Counted from the stretch's first letter, positions 15,577 to 24,505 are shown. The stretch is 64,000 nt of DNA from Streptomyces sp. NBC_00154 (GCF_026342835.1 NZ_JAPEMI010000001.1:5276501-5340500); one strand, 5' to 3'. Notes: generated by a model from the letters alone, not told the origin. Translations and numbers: made by a program.

Positions 15577-16916
15577 ACATCTCGAAGACACAGCGGGGAC
15601 GCGTCGCGGCAGCGATGTCCCTCGCGACGGTGCTCGCCCTCACCGCCACCGCCTGCGGTGACGACGGCAGCGGGGCGGCGGGCGCCGAAGGCAGCGGCAA
15701 GGGCAAGATCGTCTTCTGGGACAACAACGGCGGTGTCCGCACCGACATCTGGAAGGAGATCATCGCCGACTTCGAGAAGAAGTACCCGAAGATCGACGTC
15801 CAGTACGTCGGGGTGGCCGCCCCCGAGGCCCAGTCCAAGTACGACAACGCCATCCAGGGCGGCGGTCTGCCGGACGTCGGCGGCGTCGGCGCGGCGATGC
15901 TCGCGGGGATCGCCGCCCAGAACGCGCTGGAGCCGTTGGAGGACCGGGCCGCCAAGTCCTCCCTCGCCGGCAAGCTGAACGAGAGCATGGTCGAGTCGGT
16001 GAAGGCGGCCGGCGGTTCCGACAAGCACATGTACAACGTTCCGATCTCCGCCAACAACGGTGTGCTGTACTACCGCACCGATCTGTTCAAGAAGGCGGAC
16101 CTGGCCGAGCCGACCACCTGGGACGCGTTCTACGCGGCCGCCGACAAGCTCACGGCCGCCAAGAAGAACGAGTTCGGCTACACCATCCGCGGCGGCGCCG
16201 GCTCCATCGCGCAGGCGATGGACGCGATGTACGGGCAGTCCGGCATCACGTCCTTCTGGGACCCGAGCGGTGAGAAGACCACGCTCAACGACCCGAAGAA
16301 CGTCGAGGCGCTGGAGAAGTACGCGGCCCTCTTCAAGAAGGTCACCCCGTCCGCCGACCTCAACAACGACTTCATCAAGATGGTCGCCCAGTGGGACTCC
16401 GGCACCATCGGCATGCTGAACCACAACCTGGGCTCCTACCAGGACCACGTGAAGGCGCTCAGCACCGACAAGTTCCGCGGCATACCGCAGCCCACCGGCC
16501 CCGGCGGCAAGCGGGTGCAGGTCTCCAACCCGGTCGACGGCCTCGGCCTCTTCAAGACGTCCAAGAACAAGGAGGCCGCCTGGAAGTTCATCGAGTTCGC
16601 CGCCTCCCACGAGGCGAACTCGAAGTTCAACGAGACGGCGGGCCTCATTCCGGCCAACACGGAGGCCTCCAAGGACGCCTGGATCTCCGAGGCCGAGCCG
16701 ACCAAGCTCGCCGCCCAGGCCCTCACCGACGGTTCCACCACCATCGTCCAGCTCCCGTACTACCTGCCCGACTGGAACACCATCAGCAAGGCCGACAACG
16801 AGCCCGAGTTCCAGAAGGTGCTGCTCGGCAAGACCACCGCGAAGGCCTTCCTGGACAAGATGGCCGACGAGCTGAACAAGGCCCAGGCGGAGTGGAAGGA
16901 ACAGAGCAAGAGCTGA
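15573..16916 (+). CDS. Sugar ABC-importer solute-binding lipoprotein
   Basis: 447 residues. A lipoprotein signal (hydrophobic segment ending LTATAC, lipidated at the cysteine near residue 29) is followed by the family 1 fold: GKIVFWDNNGGVRTDIWKEI, then YYRTDLFKKADL and PTTWDAFYAAADKL. It captures the oligosaccharide outside the membrane for the two permeases at 10.0-11.9 kb. It is the last gene of the operon, overlapping the GH43 gene by ATGA, which is unusual as binding-protein genes are often first. A GC hairpin follows. Confidence 0.92.
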   Translation: MNISKTQRGRVAAAMSLATVLALTATACGDDGSGAAGAEGSGKGKIVFWDNNGGVRTDIWKEIIADFEKKYPKIDVQYVGVAAPEAQSKYDNAIQGGGLPDVGGVGAAMLAGIAAQNALEPLEDRAAKSSLAGKLNESMVESVKAAGGSDKHMYNVPISANNGVLYYRTDLFKKADLAEPTTWDAFYAAADKLTAAKKNEFGYTIRGGAGSIAQAMDAMYGQSGITSFWDPSGEKTTLNDPKNVEALEKYAALFKKVTPSADLNNDFIKMVAQWDSGTIGMLNHNLGSYQDHVKALSTDKFRGIPQPTGPGGKRVQVSNPVDGLGLFKTSKNKEAAWKFIEFAASHEANSKFNETAGLIPANTEASKDAWISEAEPTKLAAQALTDGSTTIVQLPYYLPDWNTISKADNEPEFQKVLLGKTTAKAFLDKMADELNKAQAEWKEQSKS

Positions 16917-16962
16917 CACGGGACGACCGTCACGTCACGGCCGACACCCCCGACGACCGGGG

Positions 16963-16995
16963 CCGGCGGCGGTCCGGGTCGCGCCCCGCCGCCGG
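16963..16995. terminator. Hairpin after the sugar operon
   Basis: A 10-bp perfect inverted repeat (16963-16972 and 16986-16995) with a 13-nt loop lies 46 bp after the binding-protein stop and 130 bp before the pectate lyase gene. It is probably an operon terminator or an attenuator. Confidence 0.5.
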
Positions 16996-17127
16996 TTCCT
17001 CGCTCCCACGCGCTGCCGCTCCGCACGTCTTCCCGCACATCTCCTCGCGCGTCCGCTCGCACCTCTGCCACGCGCTCTCTTCCGCACGCGCCACCTTCGC
17101 CATACGTCTACGACCGAAGGAATCGCC

Positions 17128-18450
17128 ATGCCCGTACGCACGTGTCATGCTCGCGCCATTGCCTTGGTGATGGGCTGCGCCTCGCTCGCCCTCGCCGTCT
17201 CCGTCCCCGCCCAGGCCGCCCCCCGTCACCGGGGCATCGAGCGCGCCGTGCTCCCGGCCGGCGACGGCTGGGCCGCCTCGGACGGCTCCACGACGGGTGG
17301 CTCCCTGGCGACCCCCGACCACGTCTACACCGTCACCGACCGGGCCGAGCTCATCGCGGCCTTCGAGGACGCGGGCGACGCACCGAAGATCGTCAGGATC
17401 GCCGGGACCGTCCACGGCAACTCCGACGCCGAAGGCACGCCCATCGGCTGCGAGGATTACCGGACCGACGGCTACACCCTGGACAAGTACCTTGCCGCCT
17501 ACGACCCGGCGACCTGGGGCAAGGAGATCCCGTCCGGCCCGCTGGAGGATGCCCGCGCCGCCTCCGCCGCCCTGCAGAAGGCCGCGGTCGAGGTCCAGGT
17601 TCCCTCCAACACCACGCTCGTCGGCGTCGGCGAGGACGCCACCGTCATCGGCGCCAGCCTCCAGGTGAACAACGTCTCGAACGTCATCGTCCGCAACATC
17701 ACCTTCGAGGACACCTACGACTGCTTCCCGCAGTGGGACCCCACCGACGGGGCGACCGGTGCCTGGAACTCCGAGTACGACAACCTCGTCGTCACCGGCT
17801 CCAGCCATGTCTGGGTCGACCACAACACCTTCAGCGACGGCGACCGGCCCGACGCCGACCAGCCGCGCTACTACGGCGAGCTGTTCCAGCAGCACGACGG
17901 CCTCTTCGACATCGTCCGCGGCTCCGACCTGGTCACGGTCTCCTGGAACGTTCTGAAGAACCACGACAAGACCATGCTCATCGGCAACAGCGACAGCGCC
18001 GCCACCGCGGCGATCGACCGCGGAAAGCTCCGCGTCACCCTGCACCACAACCTCTTCCAGGACCTCAAGGAACGCGCACCCCGCGTCCGTTTCGGCGCCG
18101 TCGACTCGTACAACAACCACTTCGTCGCCACGGCGGGTGCCGCCTACGGCTACAGCTACGGCGTGGGCATGGAGTCCCGGATCGTCGCCGAGCACAACGC
18201 CTTCACCCTCGCGTCGCAGGTCGACCCGGCGACCATCCTGAAGAAGTGGAAGGAGTCCCCGATCACCGCCGGGGACAACTACGTCAACGGCCGCAGGACC
18301 GACCTGATCGCCGTCCACAACGCGGGAGTTCCCGCCGAGCAGCTCACCCCGGGCGCCGGCTGGACCCCGGTCCTGCGCACCAGGATCGACAATCCGCGCG
18401 CCGTCCCGGGCATCGTCGATCACGGCGCCGGAGCCGGAAAGGGCTGCTGA
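17128..18450 (+). CDS. Secreted pectate lyase, polysaccharide lyase family 1
   Basis: 440 residues. A signal peptide (hydrophobic core IALVMGCASLALAVSVPAQA) is cleaved near residue 31. The parallel beta-helix shows the PL1 landmarks: VIVRNITFEDTYDCF, WVDHNTFSDGDRPD (calcium-binding aspartates) and RAPRVRFG containing the catalytic arginine region. It depolymerises polygalacturonan by beta-elimination outside the cell. ATG at 17128 follows GAAGGA. It lies directly after the sugar-uptake operon and in the same 25-kb block as udh, kdgD and KGSA dehydrogenase, which supports a pectin-degrading role. The stop is followed by a LacI-like operator, not a strong terminator. Confidence 0.9.
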   Translation: MPVRTCHARAIALVMGCASLALAVSVPAQAAPRHRGIERAVLPAGDGWAASDGSTTGGSLATPDHVYTVTDRAELIAAFEDAGDAPKIVRIAGTVHGNSDAEGTPIGCEDYRTDGYTLDKYLAAYDPATWGKEIPSGPLEDARAASAALQKAAVEVQVPSNTTLVGVGEDATVIGASLQVNNVSNVIVRNITFEDTYDCFPQWDPTDGATGAWNSEYDNLVVTGSSHVWVDHNTFSDGDRPDADQPRYYGELFQQHDGLFDIVRGSDLVTVSWNVLKNHDKTMLIGNSDSAATAAIDRGKLRVTLHHNLFQDLKERAPRVRFGAVDSYNNHFVATAGAAYGYSYGVGMESRIVAEHNAFTLASQVDPATILKKWKESPITAGDNYVNGRRTDLIAVHNAGVPAEQLTPGAGWTPVLRTRIDNPRAVPGIVDHGAGAGKGC

Positions 18451-18456
18451 CCGGTA

Positions 18457-18466
18457 GAGCGCTTGC
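18457..18466. promoter_or_regulatory. LacI-type operator-like core upstream of the S37 peptidase gene
   Basis: GAGCGCTTGC shares AGCGCTTGC with the site at 9971, and AGCGCTT with the 21392 site. It falls in the 147-bp gap between pectate lyase and peptidase genes. A small CCCC-TCGA-CGGGG hairpin is also in this gap. Confidence 0.3.
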
Positions 18467-18597
18467 ATGGGCTTACGATCCGTCAACTCGACGAGGCAGT
18501 ACACGGATCCCCTCGACGGGGCGGTGGCACGACACAGAAAGCGGTTACCATGCCGCCGTCGTGTCCATCGACCACACCTGTACGAGGGGACTCCGCG

Positions 18598-19938
18598 TTG
18601 CGCCACAAACTGCTTCCCGCCCTGTTCTGTACCGGTCTCGTAGCCGCCACCAGCCTGCTCACCGGCACGGCCGCCACCGCGGCCGGCACCACCTCGTCGG
18701 CCCCCGGGGCGTCGGCCGAAGTGACGGACGTACGTGAGCGGCTGGACCGCATACCGGGTCTCACGGTCGTCTCGCAGACCACCAAGGAGGGCTTCCCCTA
18801 CTACACGCTCACCCTGACCCAGCCGATCGACCACCGGCACCCGGCCCGCGGCACGTTCGAGCAGCGCTTCACGCTCTGGCACAAGTCCGAGACCGCACCG
18901 ATGGTCCTCTACACGGGCGGCTACTCGCTGGCCACCTCCACCCGTGAGATCACCACGCTCCTCGGCGCCAACCAGGTCAGCGTCGAGCACCGCTACTTCA
19001 GCCAGTCCCGCCCCGCGACGGTCGACTGGAGCGACCTGAACGTCTGGCAGGAGGCGAGCGACGAACACGCCGTCGTCCAGGCCCTGAAGACGATCTACGG
19101 CGCCAAGTGGCTGGGCACGGGCGCGTCGAAGGGCGGGATGACGCAGGTCTACCACGAGCGCTTCTTCCCGGAAGACCTGGATGCCGTCGTCGCGTACGTC
19201 GCACCGAACGACGCGAACAACAACGACGACAGCGGCTACGAGAAGTTCTTCCGGACCGTCGGCACGCCCGAATGCCGGGCCGCCCTGAACGCCGTGCAGC
19301 GCGAGATGCTGGTCCGCCGGGAGCAGATGCTGCCGCGCTTCGAGACCACCGCCAAGGAGCAGGGCCTCGCCTTCCAATACCTCGGATCGGCCGACCGGGC
19401 CTACGAGTTCTCCGTGCTGGACCAGGTGTGGAACTTCTGGCAGAGCGGTACGTACACCGACTGCCCGACGATCCCCGACGCGAAGACCGCCACGGACGAC
19501 GAGCTGTACACCTGGTCGCTGGGGCACGGACTGAGCCCGTACGCCGACCAGGGCAACGGCGCCGAGGGCAGCGGACCCTACTACCGACAGGCCGCAGCGC
19601 AACTCGGCTGGGCCGACCTGAAGTTCAAGTATCTTGCGGACGTCCGTCACTACCCGGACATCTACCAGCCCAACTCGGTGCTGCCTGCCGACATGCGGGT
19701 CGGCTACGACGGCAGCACCATCAAGGGCGTCGACCGCTGGGTCGCCACCCGTGGCGAGCGGATGATGTTCGTCTACGGCCAGAACGACCCGTGGAGCGCC
19801 GAGCGATTCAAGCCGAGCAAGCACGAATCGATGCTCTTCGAGGCGCCCAACAGCAACCACGGCGCCCTTATCTCCAAGCTGCAGCCTGCCGACCGGGCGA
19901 AGGCGGAAGCGGCCGTGAAGCGGTGGGCGGGCCAGTGA
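18598..19938 (+). CDS. Secreted S37-family prolyl tri/tetrapeptidyl aminopeptidase-like peptidase
   Basis: 446 residues from a TTG start at 18598, chosen because GAGGGGA lies seven bases upstream and the signal peptide (LLPALFCTGLVAATSLLTGTAATA) begins immediately. An upstream ATG (18550) lacks a ribosome site. The mature enzyme has the alpha/beta-hydrolase nucleophile motif GTGASKGGMT, the block EHRYFSQSRP, FVYGQNDPW near the acid residue and NSNHGALI with the catalytic histidine, as in Streptomyces PS-10 (Peptidase S37). It trims proline-containing tri- and tetrapeptides from secreted protein digests. No clear link to the pectin genes apart from position. Confidence 0.85.
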   Translation: MRHKLLPALFCTGLVAATSLLTGTAATAAGTTSSAPGASAEVTDVRERLDRIPGLTVVSQTTKEGFPYYTLTLTQPIDHRHPARGTFEQRFTLWHKSETAPMVLYTGGYSLATSTREITTLLGANQVSVEHRYFSQSRPATVDWSDLNVWQEASDEHAVVQALKTIYGAKWLGTGASKGGMTQVYHERFFPEDLDAVVAYVAPNDANNNDDSGYEKFFRTVGTPECRAALNAVQREMLVRREQMLPRFETTAKEQGLAFQYLGSADRAYEFSVLDQVWNFWQSGTYTDCPTIPDAKTATDDELYTWSLGHGLSPYADQGNGAEGSGPYYRQAAAQLGWADLKFKYLADVRHYPDIYQPNSVLPADMRVGYDGSTIKGVDRWVATRGERMMFVYGQNDPWSAERFKPSKHESMLFEAPNSNHGALISKLQPADRAKAEAAVKRWAGQ

Positions 19939-19952
19939 CGGCCCGCCCACCG
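19921..19952 (+). terminator. Terminator hairpin overlapping the peptidase stop codon
   Basis: Perfect 13-bp arms at 19921-19933 and 19940-19952 enclose a 6-nt loop containing the TGA stop (19936-19938). It separates the peptidase gene from the convergent membrane-protein gene. Confidence 0.75.
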
Positions 19953-20002
19953 GGTCGCCGCCGCCGGAGGAACGGTTGCCGGGTTCCGGGACGATTCTCG
20001 TG

Positions 20003-20710
20003 TCAGTGGTCGGACGTGAAGTCGTCGCCCACGGACACCCGCTGACCGGTGGAGCGGGCGGCGTTCGCGGTGAAGTAGTCGCCGTCCGCGCTCCGGTCGC
20101 CCTCCGCGTGGTTGTACTGACCGGCGAACATGTGCGTACCGACCGGCACCGTCCGCCCCGGCTTCAGCGTCCACCGGTAGACGAGGTAGCCGCCTTTCTC
20201 CTGCGCCGAGACGGTGAAGTCCCGCTCCGGCAGGGAGCGCCAGGAGCCGGTGGTGTCGACGCCGCCGGTCTGAGCGATGCGCAGCTCGACCGTGAGCGAG
20301 GAGAGCGGCTGCGTCGTCCGGAGCGTCACATTGCTCTGCGCCCAGTACGCGTTGCTGTGCGGGTCGACGGCGCCGTCCGCCCACAGCGGCCCGTCCTCGG
20401 TACGCAGCTCGGGTACGCGACCCGACCCTGCCGGGGCCGGGGTCGAGGCGGACGGGACCGGGGAAGCGGCCACCTGCCCGCCCCGCGTCTGCCCGCCGCC
20501 CGCCGAAGTGACGGCGTACGCTCCGACGGCCAGCACACCGCAGACCGCCGCCGTCGCCCCGACCACCCGCAGCCACGGCAGCGGACCGGGCGGAGTACGG
20601 GCGGAGGGACCCTCTGCCATCCCTCGTTCGACCCGGGCCAGCATCCTCTCCCGGTCGGGGCGGTGCGCCTCGGCGGCCGTACGCAGCCGCTCACGCAGCT
20701 TGTCGTCCAT
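20003..20710 (-). CDS. Membrane protein paired with an ECF sigma factor
   Basis: 235 residues. An N-terminal cytoplasmic region (MDDKLRERLRTAAEAHRPDRERM) precedes one membrane span (about 50-70, VVGATAAVCGVLAVGAYAV) and an extracytoplasmic domain with a Ser/Pro-rich spacer and a beta-rich C-terminus. This single-span layout, and the ATGA overlap with a sigma-factor gene, fits an anti-sigma factor or a signal-sensing partner; I see no HxxxCxxC zinc motif, so it is not a ZAS-type anti-sigma. Translation is coupled to the sigma gene. The outer domain resembles small secreted proteins of unknown function. Confidence 0.7.
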   Translation of the reverse strand: MDDKLRERLRTAAEAHRPDRERMLARVERGMAEGPSARTPPGPLPWLRVVGATAAVCGVLAVGAYAVTSAGGGQTRGGQVAASPVPSASTPAPAGSGRVPELRTEDGPLWADGAVDPHSNAYWAQSNVTLRTTQPLSSLTVELRIAQTGGVDTTGSWRSLPERDFTVSAQEKGGYLVYRWTLKPGRTVPVGTHMFAGQYNHAEGDRSADGDYFTANAARSTGQRVSVGDDFTSDH

Positions 20711-21282
20711 CAGTGCCTTCCTCCGCCGCGCTGCGCCGCGACAGCCACCTGTACCTGCGCGGCGGGCGTATCGGGACCGAGCAGCCGCTGCAGCTCCGCC
20801 ACGGCGCGCGAGGTCTGGCTCTTCACCGTGCCCACCGATATCCCCAGCACCAGCGAGGTGTCCCGCTCCGACAGGTCGAAGGCGTGCCGCAGCACCACGC
20901 ACGCCCGCTTGCGGAACGGCAGCCTGCGCAGCGCCCCCTGGACGTCGACGACCGTCGACACATCCGGATCGTCGACCGCGTACCCGTCCACGCTCCCGCG
21001 CGGCGCCGAGAACAGGGCGATCCTGCGACGCTCGCGCACGGCGCTGCGGATCCGGGTCCGGGCGAGGTTCGCGACGACGCCGCGGGCGTACGCGACGGGA
21101 TGGTCGGCCTTCCTGACCCGGTCCCAGCGATGCCAGAGCGCCAGCAGCGCATCGGCTGCCAGATCGTCCGCGGCGTCGGCCTCGCCGGTCAGCAGATGGG
21201 CGAGCCGGGCGAGTTCGGCGTAATGGGCTTCGAAGAACTCATGGAACTCGGCGGCAGCGGCATCGTCGACGACTGTGCCCAC
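20710..21282 (-). CDS. SigE-family ECF RNA polymerase sigma factor
   Basis: 190 residues from the GTG at 21282, chosen over a GTG at 21300 because GAGAGG precedes it. Region 2 (FFEAHYAELARLAHLLTG through ALLALWHRWDRV) and region 4 (LRRLPFRKRACVVLRHAFDL with helix-turn-helix SERDTSLVLGISVGTVKSQTS) are both clear, and no long linker or extra domain is present. It belongs to the actinobacterial SigE group of ECF factors and presumably directs an envelope or stress regulon. The downstream membrane protein overlaps it by ATGA. Confidence 0.88.
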   Translation of the reverse strand: MGTVVDDAAAAEFHEFFEAHYAELARLAHLLTGEADAADDLAADALLALWHRWDRVRKADHPVAYARGVVANLARTRIRSAVRERRRIALFSAPRGSVDGYAVDDPDVSTVVDVQGALRRLPFRKRACVVLRHAFDLSERDTSLVLGISVGTVKSQTSRAVAELQRLLGPDTPAAQVQVAVAAQRGGGRH

Positions 21283-21391
21283 GGGTACCTCTCTGTGCAC
21301 TCGTTCCCTGTACGCGCGTTGTCCCGCTGTGTACGTTCCCCGGTACCGCCTGCGGGGCGCGGGCGGGGCGCGAGCGTACCAGCGCACCCCG

Positions 21392-21401
21392 GAAGCGCTT
21401 C
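21392..21401. promoter_or_regulatory. Palindrome GAAGCGCTTC upstream of the purine permease gene
   Basis: A perfect 10-bp palindrome in the divergent gap between the sigma-factor and permease genes. It matches the AAGCGCTT core seen at 9972, but could occur by chance in GC-rich DNA. Confidence 0.3.
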
Positions 21402-21514
21402 GACTCGGGTGCGTGACCCCAGTAAGGCGTAACACAGCGAAAACCTGAAGACCCCGTGTCCGAAGGAACAATCCAGCTACCCACCGAGGGACCTTCACGC
21501 ACCCAGGAGCGCCC

Positions 21515-22939
21515 ATGCCGGAAAGCACCGTGCAACGCAACGCCGTCGACCGCTACTTCGCCATCAGTGATCGCGGTTCGACCTTCGGACGCGAGATACG
21601 TGGCGGCTTCGCCACCTTCTTCACCATGGCCTACATCCTGGTCCTCAACCCGATCATCCTCGGCTCGGCCGAGGACAAGTTCGGCGCGCATCTCTCCGGT
21701 CCCCAACTCGTCACCGCCACCGCCCTGGTGGCCGCCGTGATGACCGCGATCATGGGGCTCGGCGGCAATCTGCCGCTCGCCATCGCCGCCGGACTCGGAC
21801 TCAACGCCGTCGTCGCGTTCCAGATCGCACCGCTGATGAGCTGGCCCGACGCGATGGGCCTGATCGTCATCGAGGGGCTGCTGATCTGCGTCCTGGTCGT
21901 CACCGGGCTGCGCGAGGCCGTCATGCAGGCCATCCCGCCCGCCCTCAAGCAGGCGATCAGCGTCGGCATCGGGCTCTTCATCGCGTTCATCGGCTTCATC
22001 GACGCGGGCTTCGCCACCCGCATCCCCGGCGACACCGGTTCCGTCCCCGTCCAGCTCGGTGCCACCGGGCAGCTCTCCGGCTGGCCGGTCCTGGTCTTCT
22101 GTCTCGGTGTGCTGCTGACCGTCGCGCTGCTGGCCCGGAAGGTGAAGGGCGCCATCCTCATCAGCATCGTCGTGATGACGGCCGTCGCGATCGTCATCAA
22201 CGAGATCGCCGACATCGTCCCGGCCGCCTGGGGGCTGACCGTCCCGTCCGTCCCCGACGACATCGTGGCCGCGCCGGACTTCGGGCTCGTCGGCTCCTTC
22301 AGCCTCTTCGGGGCGTTCCAGCAGACCGGCGTCCTCACCATCGTCCTGCTGGTCTTCACCCTGATCCTCAGCGACTTCTTCGACACCATGGGCACCGTCG
22401 TCGGCATCTCGAACGAGGCCGGGCTCCTCGACGAGGAGGGCAAGGTCCCGAACCTCGGCCGGGTCCTGCTCATCGACGGCGCAGCGGCCGTGGCGGGCGG
22501 CGCGGCCTCCGCCTCCTCCAACACGTCCTACATCGAGTCCGCGGCCGGCGTCGGCGAGGGCGCCCGCACCGGCTTCGCCTCCCTGGTCACCGGCGCGCTG
22601 TTCGCCGTCGCCCTGTTCCTCACCCCGCTCGCCACGGTCGTCCCGGCCCAGGCCGCCGCACCTGCCCTGATCGCCGTCGGCTTCCTGCTGATGGCACAGG
22701 TCCGGCACATCGACTGGGAGCGGTACGAGATCGCCATCCCGGCCTTTCTCACGATCGCCGTAATGCCCTTCACGTACTCGATCACCAACGGGATCGGGGC
22801 GGGCTTCCTCGCCTACGTCGTCATCAAGACCGTCCTCGGCAAGGCGCGCGAGGTGCACTGGCTGCTCTGGGGCACCTCGGCACTGTTCGCGGTGTACTTC
22901 GCGATCGACCCGATCGAGCAGCTGCTCGGCGTGAAGTAG
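21515..22939 (+). CDS. AzgA/NCS2-type purine (hypoxanthine/guanine) permease
   Basis: 474 residues with about 12-14 membrane segments. The start YFAISDRGSTFGREIRGGFATFFTMAYILVLNP is a hallmark of the AzgA-like branch of nucleobase transporters (GhxP, PbuG); the central FDTMGTVVGISNEAGLLDEEG carries the conserved substrate-site acidic residues. It takes up hypoxanthine, guanine or adenine by proton symport. ATG at 21515 follows CAGGAG. It is monocistronic, with a strong terminator after it. Confidence 0.88.
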   Translation: MPESTVQRNAVDRYFAISDRGSTFGREIRGGFATFFTMAYILVLNPIILGSAEDKFGAHLSGPQLVTATALVAAVMTAIMGLGGNLPLAIAAGLGLNAVVAFQIAPLMSWPDAMGLIVIEGLLICVLVVTGLREAVMQAIPPALKQAISVGIGLFIAFIGFIDAGFATRIPGDTGSVPVQLGATGQLSGWPVLVFCLGVLLTVALLARKVKGAILISIVVMTAVAIVINEIADIVPAAWGLTVPSVPDDIVAAPDFGLVGSFSLFGAFQQTGVLTIVLLVFTLILSDFFDTMGTVVGISNEAGLLDEEGKVPNLGRVLLIDGAAAVAGGAASASSNTSYIESAAGVGEGARTGFASLVTGALFAVALFLTPLATVVPAQAAAPALIAVGFLLMAQVRHIDWERYEIAIPAFLTIAVMPFTYSITNGIGAGFLAYVVIKTVLGKAREVHWLLWGTSALFAVYFAIDPIEQLLGVK

Positions 22940-23005
22940 CAGCTGTGGCGGCGCGATCCCCGGCCGGTCAGGTACCGAACGCCCGCGCCGCCCCGCACAG
23001 CCCGT

Positions 23006-23048
23006 CGTCCGTCCGGCACGGAGCCCCGGTCACCGTGCCGGACGGACG
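23006..23048. terminator. Bidirectional terminator between the purine permease and pbpA
   Basis: Perfect 16-bp arms (23006-23021 and 23033-23048) with an 11-nt loop sit in the 114-bp gap between convergent genes; the hairpin ends 5 bp before the penicillin-binding-protein stop. Confidence 0.85.
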
Positions 23049-23053
23049 TCTCC

Positions 23054-24505
23054 TCATCCCTTGAGCGCCGCCTTCATCATCTTCTGCGCGATCGGCGCCG
23101 CCAGTCCGTTGCCGCTGACCTCGGAGCGCGCCGAACCCGAGTCCTCGACGACCACGGCGACCGCGACCTCCTTACCGGTGGACTTGTCCTTCGCGTACGA
23201 GGTGAACCAGGCGTACGGGGTGTTGCTGTTGCCCACTCCGTTCTGCGCGGTGCCGGTCTTGCCGCCGACCTCCGCCCCGTCGATCCGGGCGTTGGTGCCG
23301 GTGCCCTGCTCGACGACGGTGACCATCGCGCTGCGCAGCTGCTCGGCGGTCGAGGCGGAGACGACCCGCTTCGTGTCACCGTCCGCGAACTTCTGCAGGG
23401 CGTTGCCGTCCGAGTCCGTCACCTCGGACACCATGTGCGGCGCCGCCAGCTCACCGCCGTTGGCGAGGGCCGCGGAGACCATCGCCATCTGCATCGGGGT
23501 CGCGGTGACCTCGAACTGGCCGATGCCGGTCAGCGCCGTCGACGACTTGTCCATGCCGGACGGATAGACGCTCTTCGAGGCGCGCACCGGCACATCCAGC
23601 TTCTCCGTGTTGAAGCCGAACTTCTCCGCCATCGCCCTCACCTTGTCCTCACCGAGATCGGCGGCGACCTTCGCGAAGACGTTGTTGCAGGAGTACTGGA
23701 GCGCCGTACGCAGGGTGGCGTTCTCGCAGGGGGCGGAGGCGCTCTCGTTCTTCAGGACCGTGGAGGTGCCGGGCAGCGTGTACGGGTCGGGACTGTCCGT
23801 GCGCTCGTCGACGGAGCTGTAGAGGCCGTTCTCCAGCGCCGCCGACGCCACCACCAGTTTGAACGTCGAACCGGGCGCCAGCGGCTGCCGCAGCGCTCGG
23901 TTGACCAGCGGCTTGTCCGGGTCGGAGAGCAGGTCCTGCCAGGCGTCGCCGTCCGATGTCCCGCTGATCTTCGACGGGTCGTACGAGGGGGTGGAGACCA
24001 TCCCCAGGATCTGTCCGGTCCTGGGGTCGATGGCGACGGCCGCGCCCTTGTCGTCGCCGAGCGCCCGGTACGCCGCCTTCTGCACTTCCGGGTCGATCGT
24101 CGTCAGCACACTGCCGGGCGCCGCCTGCTTGCCGGTCACCACGTCGAGGGGGTTCTTCAGCCGGTCGTCGGTTCCGTCGAGCACATGGCTGTAGATCCCT
24201 TCGAGCTGGGTGGCGCCGTACGCCTGCGAGCTGTACCCGGTGACGGCGGCATAGAGGTCGCCCTGTGTGTATGTGCGCTTGTACGCGAGATCGCCGCCCT
24301 GGGTCCCCTTCGATCCGGTGACCGGTGATCCGGCCACGATGATGTCGCCGAGCGGCTGCGCGTACTGCGCGATGGTCTGCCGCCGGTTGTGGTCGTCGTC
24401 CGCGAGGGCTCGGGCCTGGTACGCCTGCACCCAGGTCGCCCGCCCCAGCAGGGCGAGGACCAGCAGCAGACAGAAGACCGAAGCGCGCCTGATTGTTCTG
24501 TTCAT
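23054..24505 (-). CDS. Class B penicillin-binding protein (PbpA type)
   Basis: 483 residues. The short cytoplasmic start MNRTIRRASV and one membrane anchor (about 10-26) precede a dimerisation region and a transpeptidase domain (about 150-480). All three active-site motifs are present: SxxK in APGSTFKLV, SxN in QYSCNN, and KTG in GGKTGTAQ. It cross-links peptidoglycan outside the membrane and resembles the actinobacterial PbpA that usually follows FtsW/RodA in the chromosomal core locus; here no rodA gene is adjacent, so this is probably a stand-alone paralogue. The start at 24505 is chosen on homology; an ATG at 24598 would add 31 atypical residues. Confidence 0.88.
   Translation of the reverse strand: MNRTIRRASVFCLLLVLALLGRATWVQAYQARALADDDHNRRQTIAQYAQPLGDIIVAGSPVTGSKGTQGGDLAYKRTYTQGDLYAAVTGYSSQAYGATQLEGIYSHVLDGTDDRLKNPLDVVTGKQAAPGSVLTTIDPEVQKAAYRALGDDKGAAVAIDPRTGQILGMVSTPSYDPSKISGTSDGDAWQDLLSDPDKPLVNRALRQPLAPGSTFKLVVASAALENGLYSSVDERTDSPDPYTLPGTSTVLKNESASAPCENATLRTALQYSCNNVFAKVAADLGEDKVRAMAEKFGFNTEKLDVPVRASKSVYPSGMDKSSTALTGIGQFEVTATPMQMAMVSAALANGGELAAPHMVSEVTDSDGNALQKFADGDTKRVVSASTAEQLRSAMVTVVEQGTGTNARIDGAEVGGKTGTAQNGVGNSNTPYAWFTSYAKDKSTGKEVAVAVVVEDSGSARSEVSGNGLAAPIAQKMMKAALKG

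Noticed and set aside
16930..19950. 1,006-codon minus-strand frame opposite pectate lyase and S37 peptidase
   Set aside because: Both plus-strand proteins have signal peptides and active-site motifs; the minus-strand frame has none.
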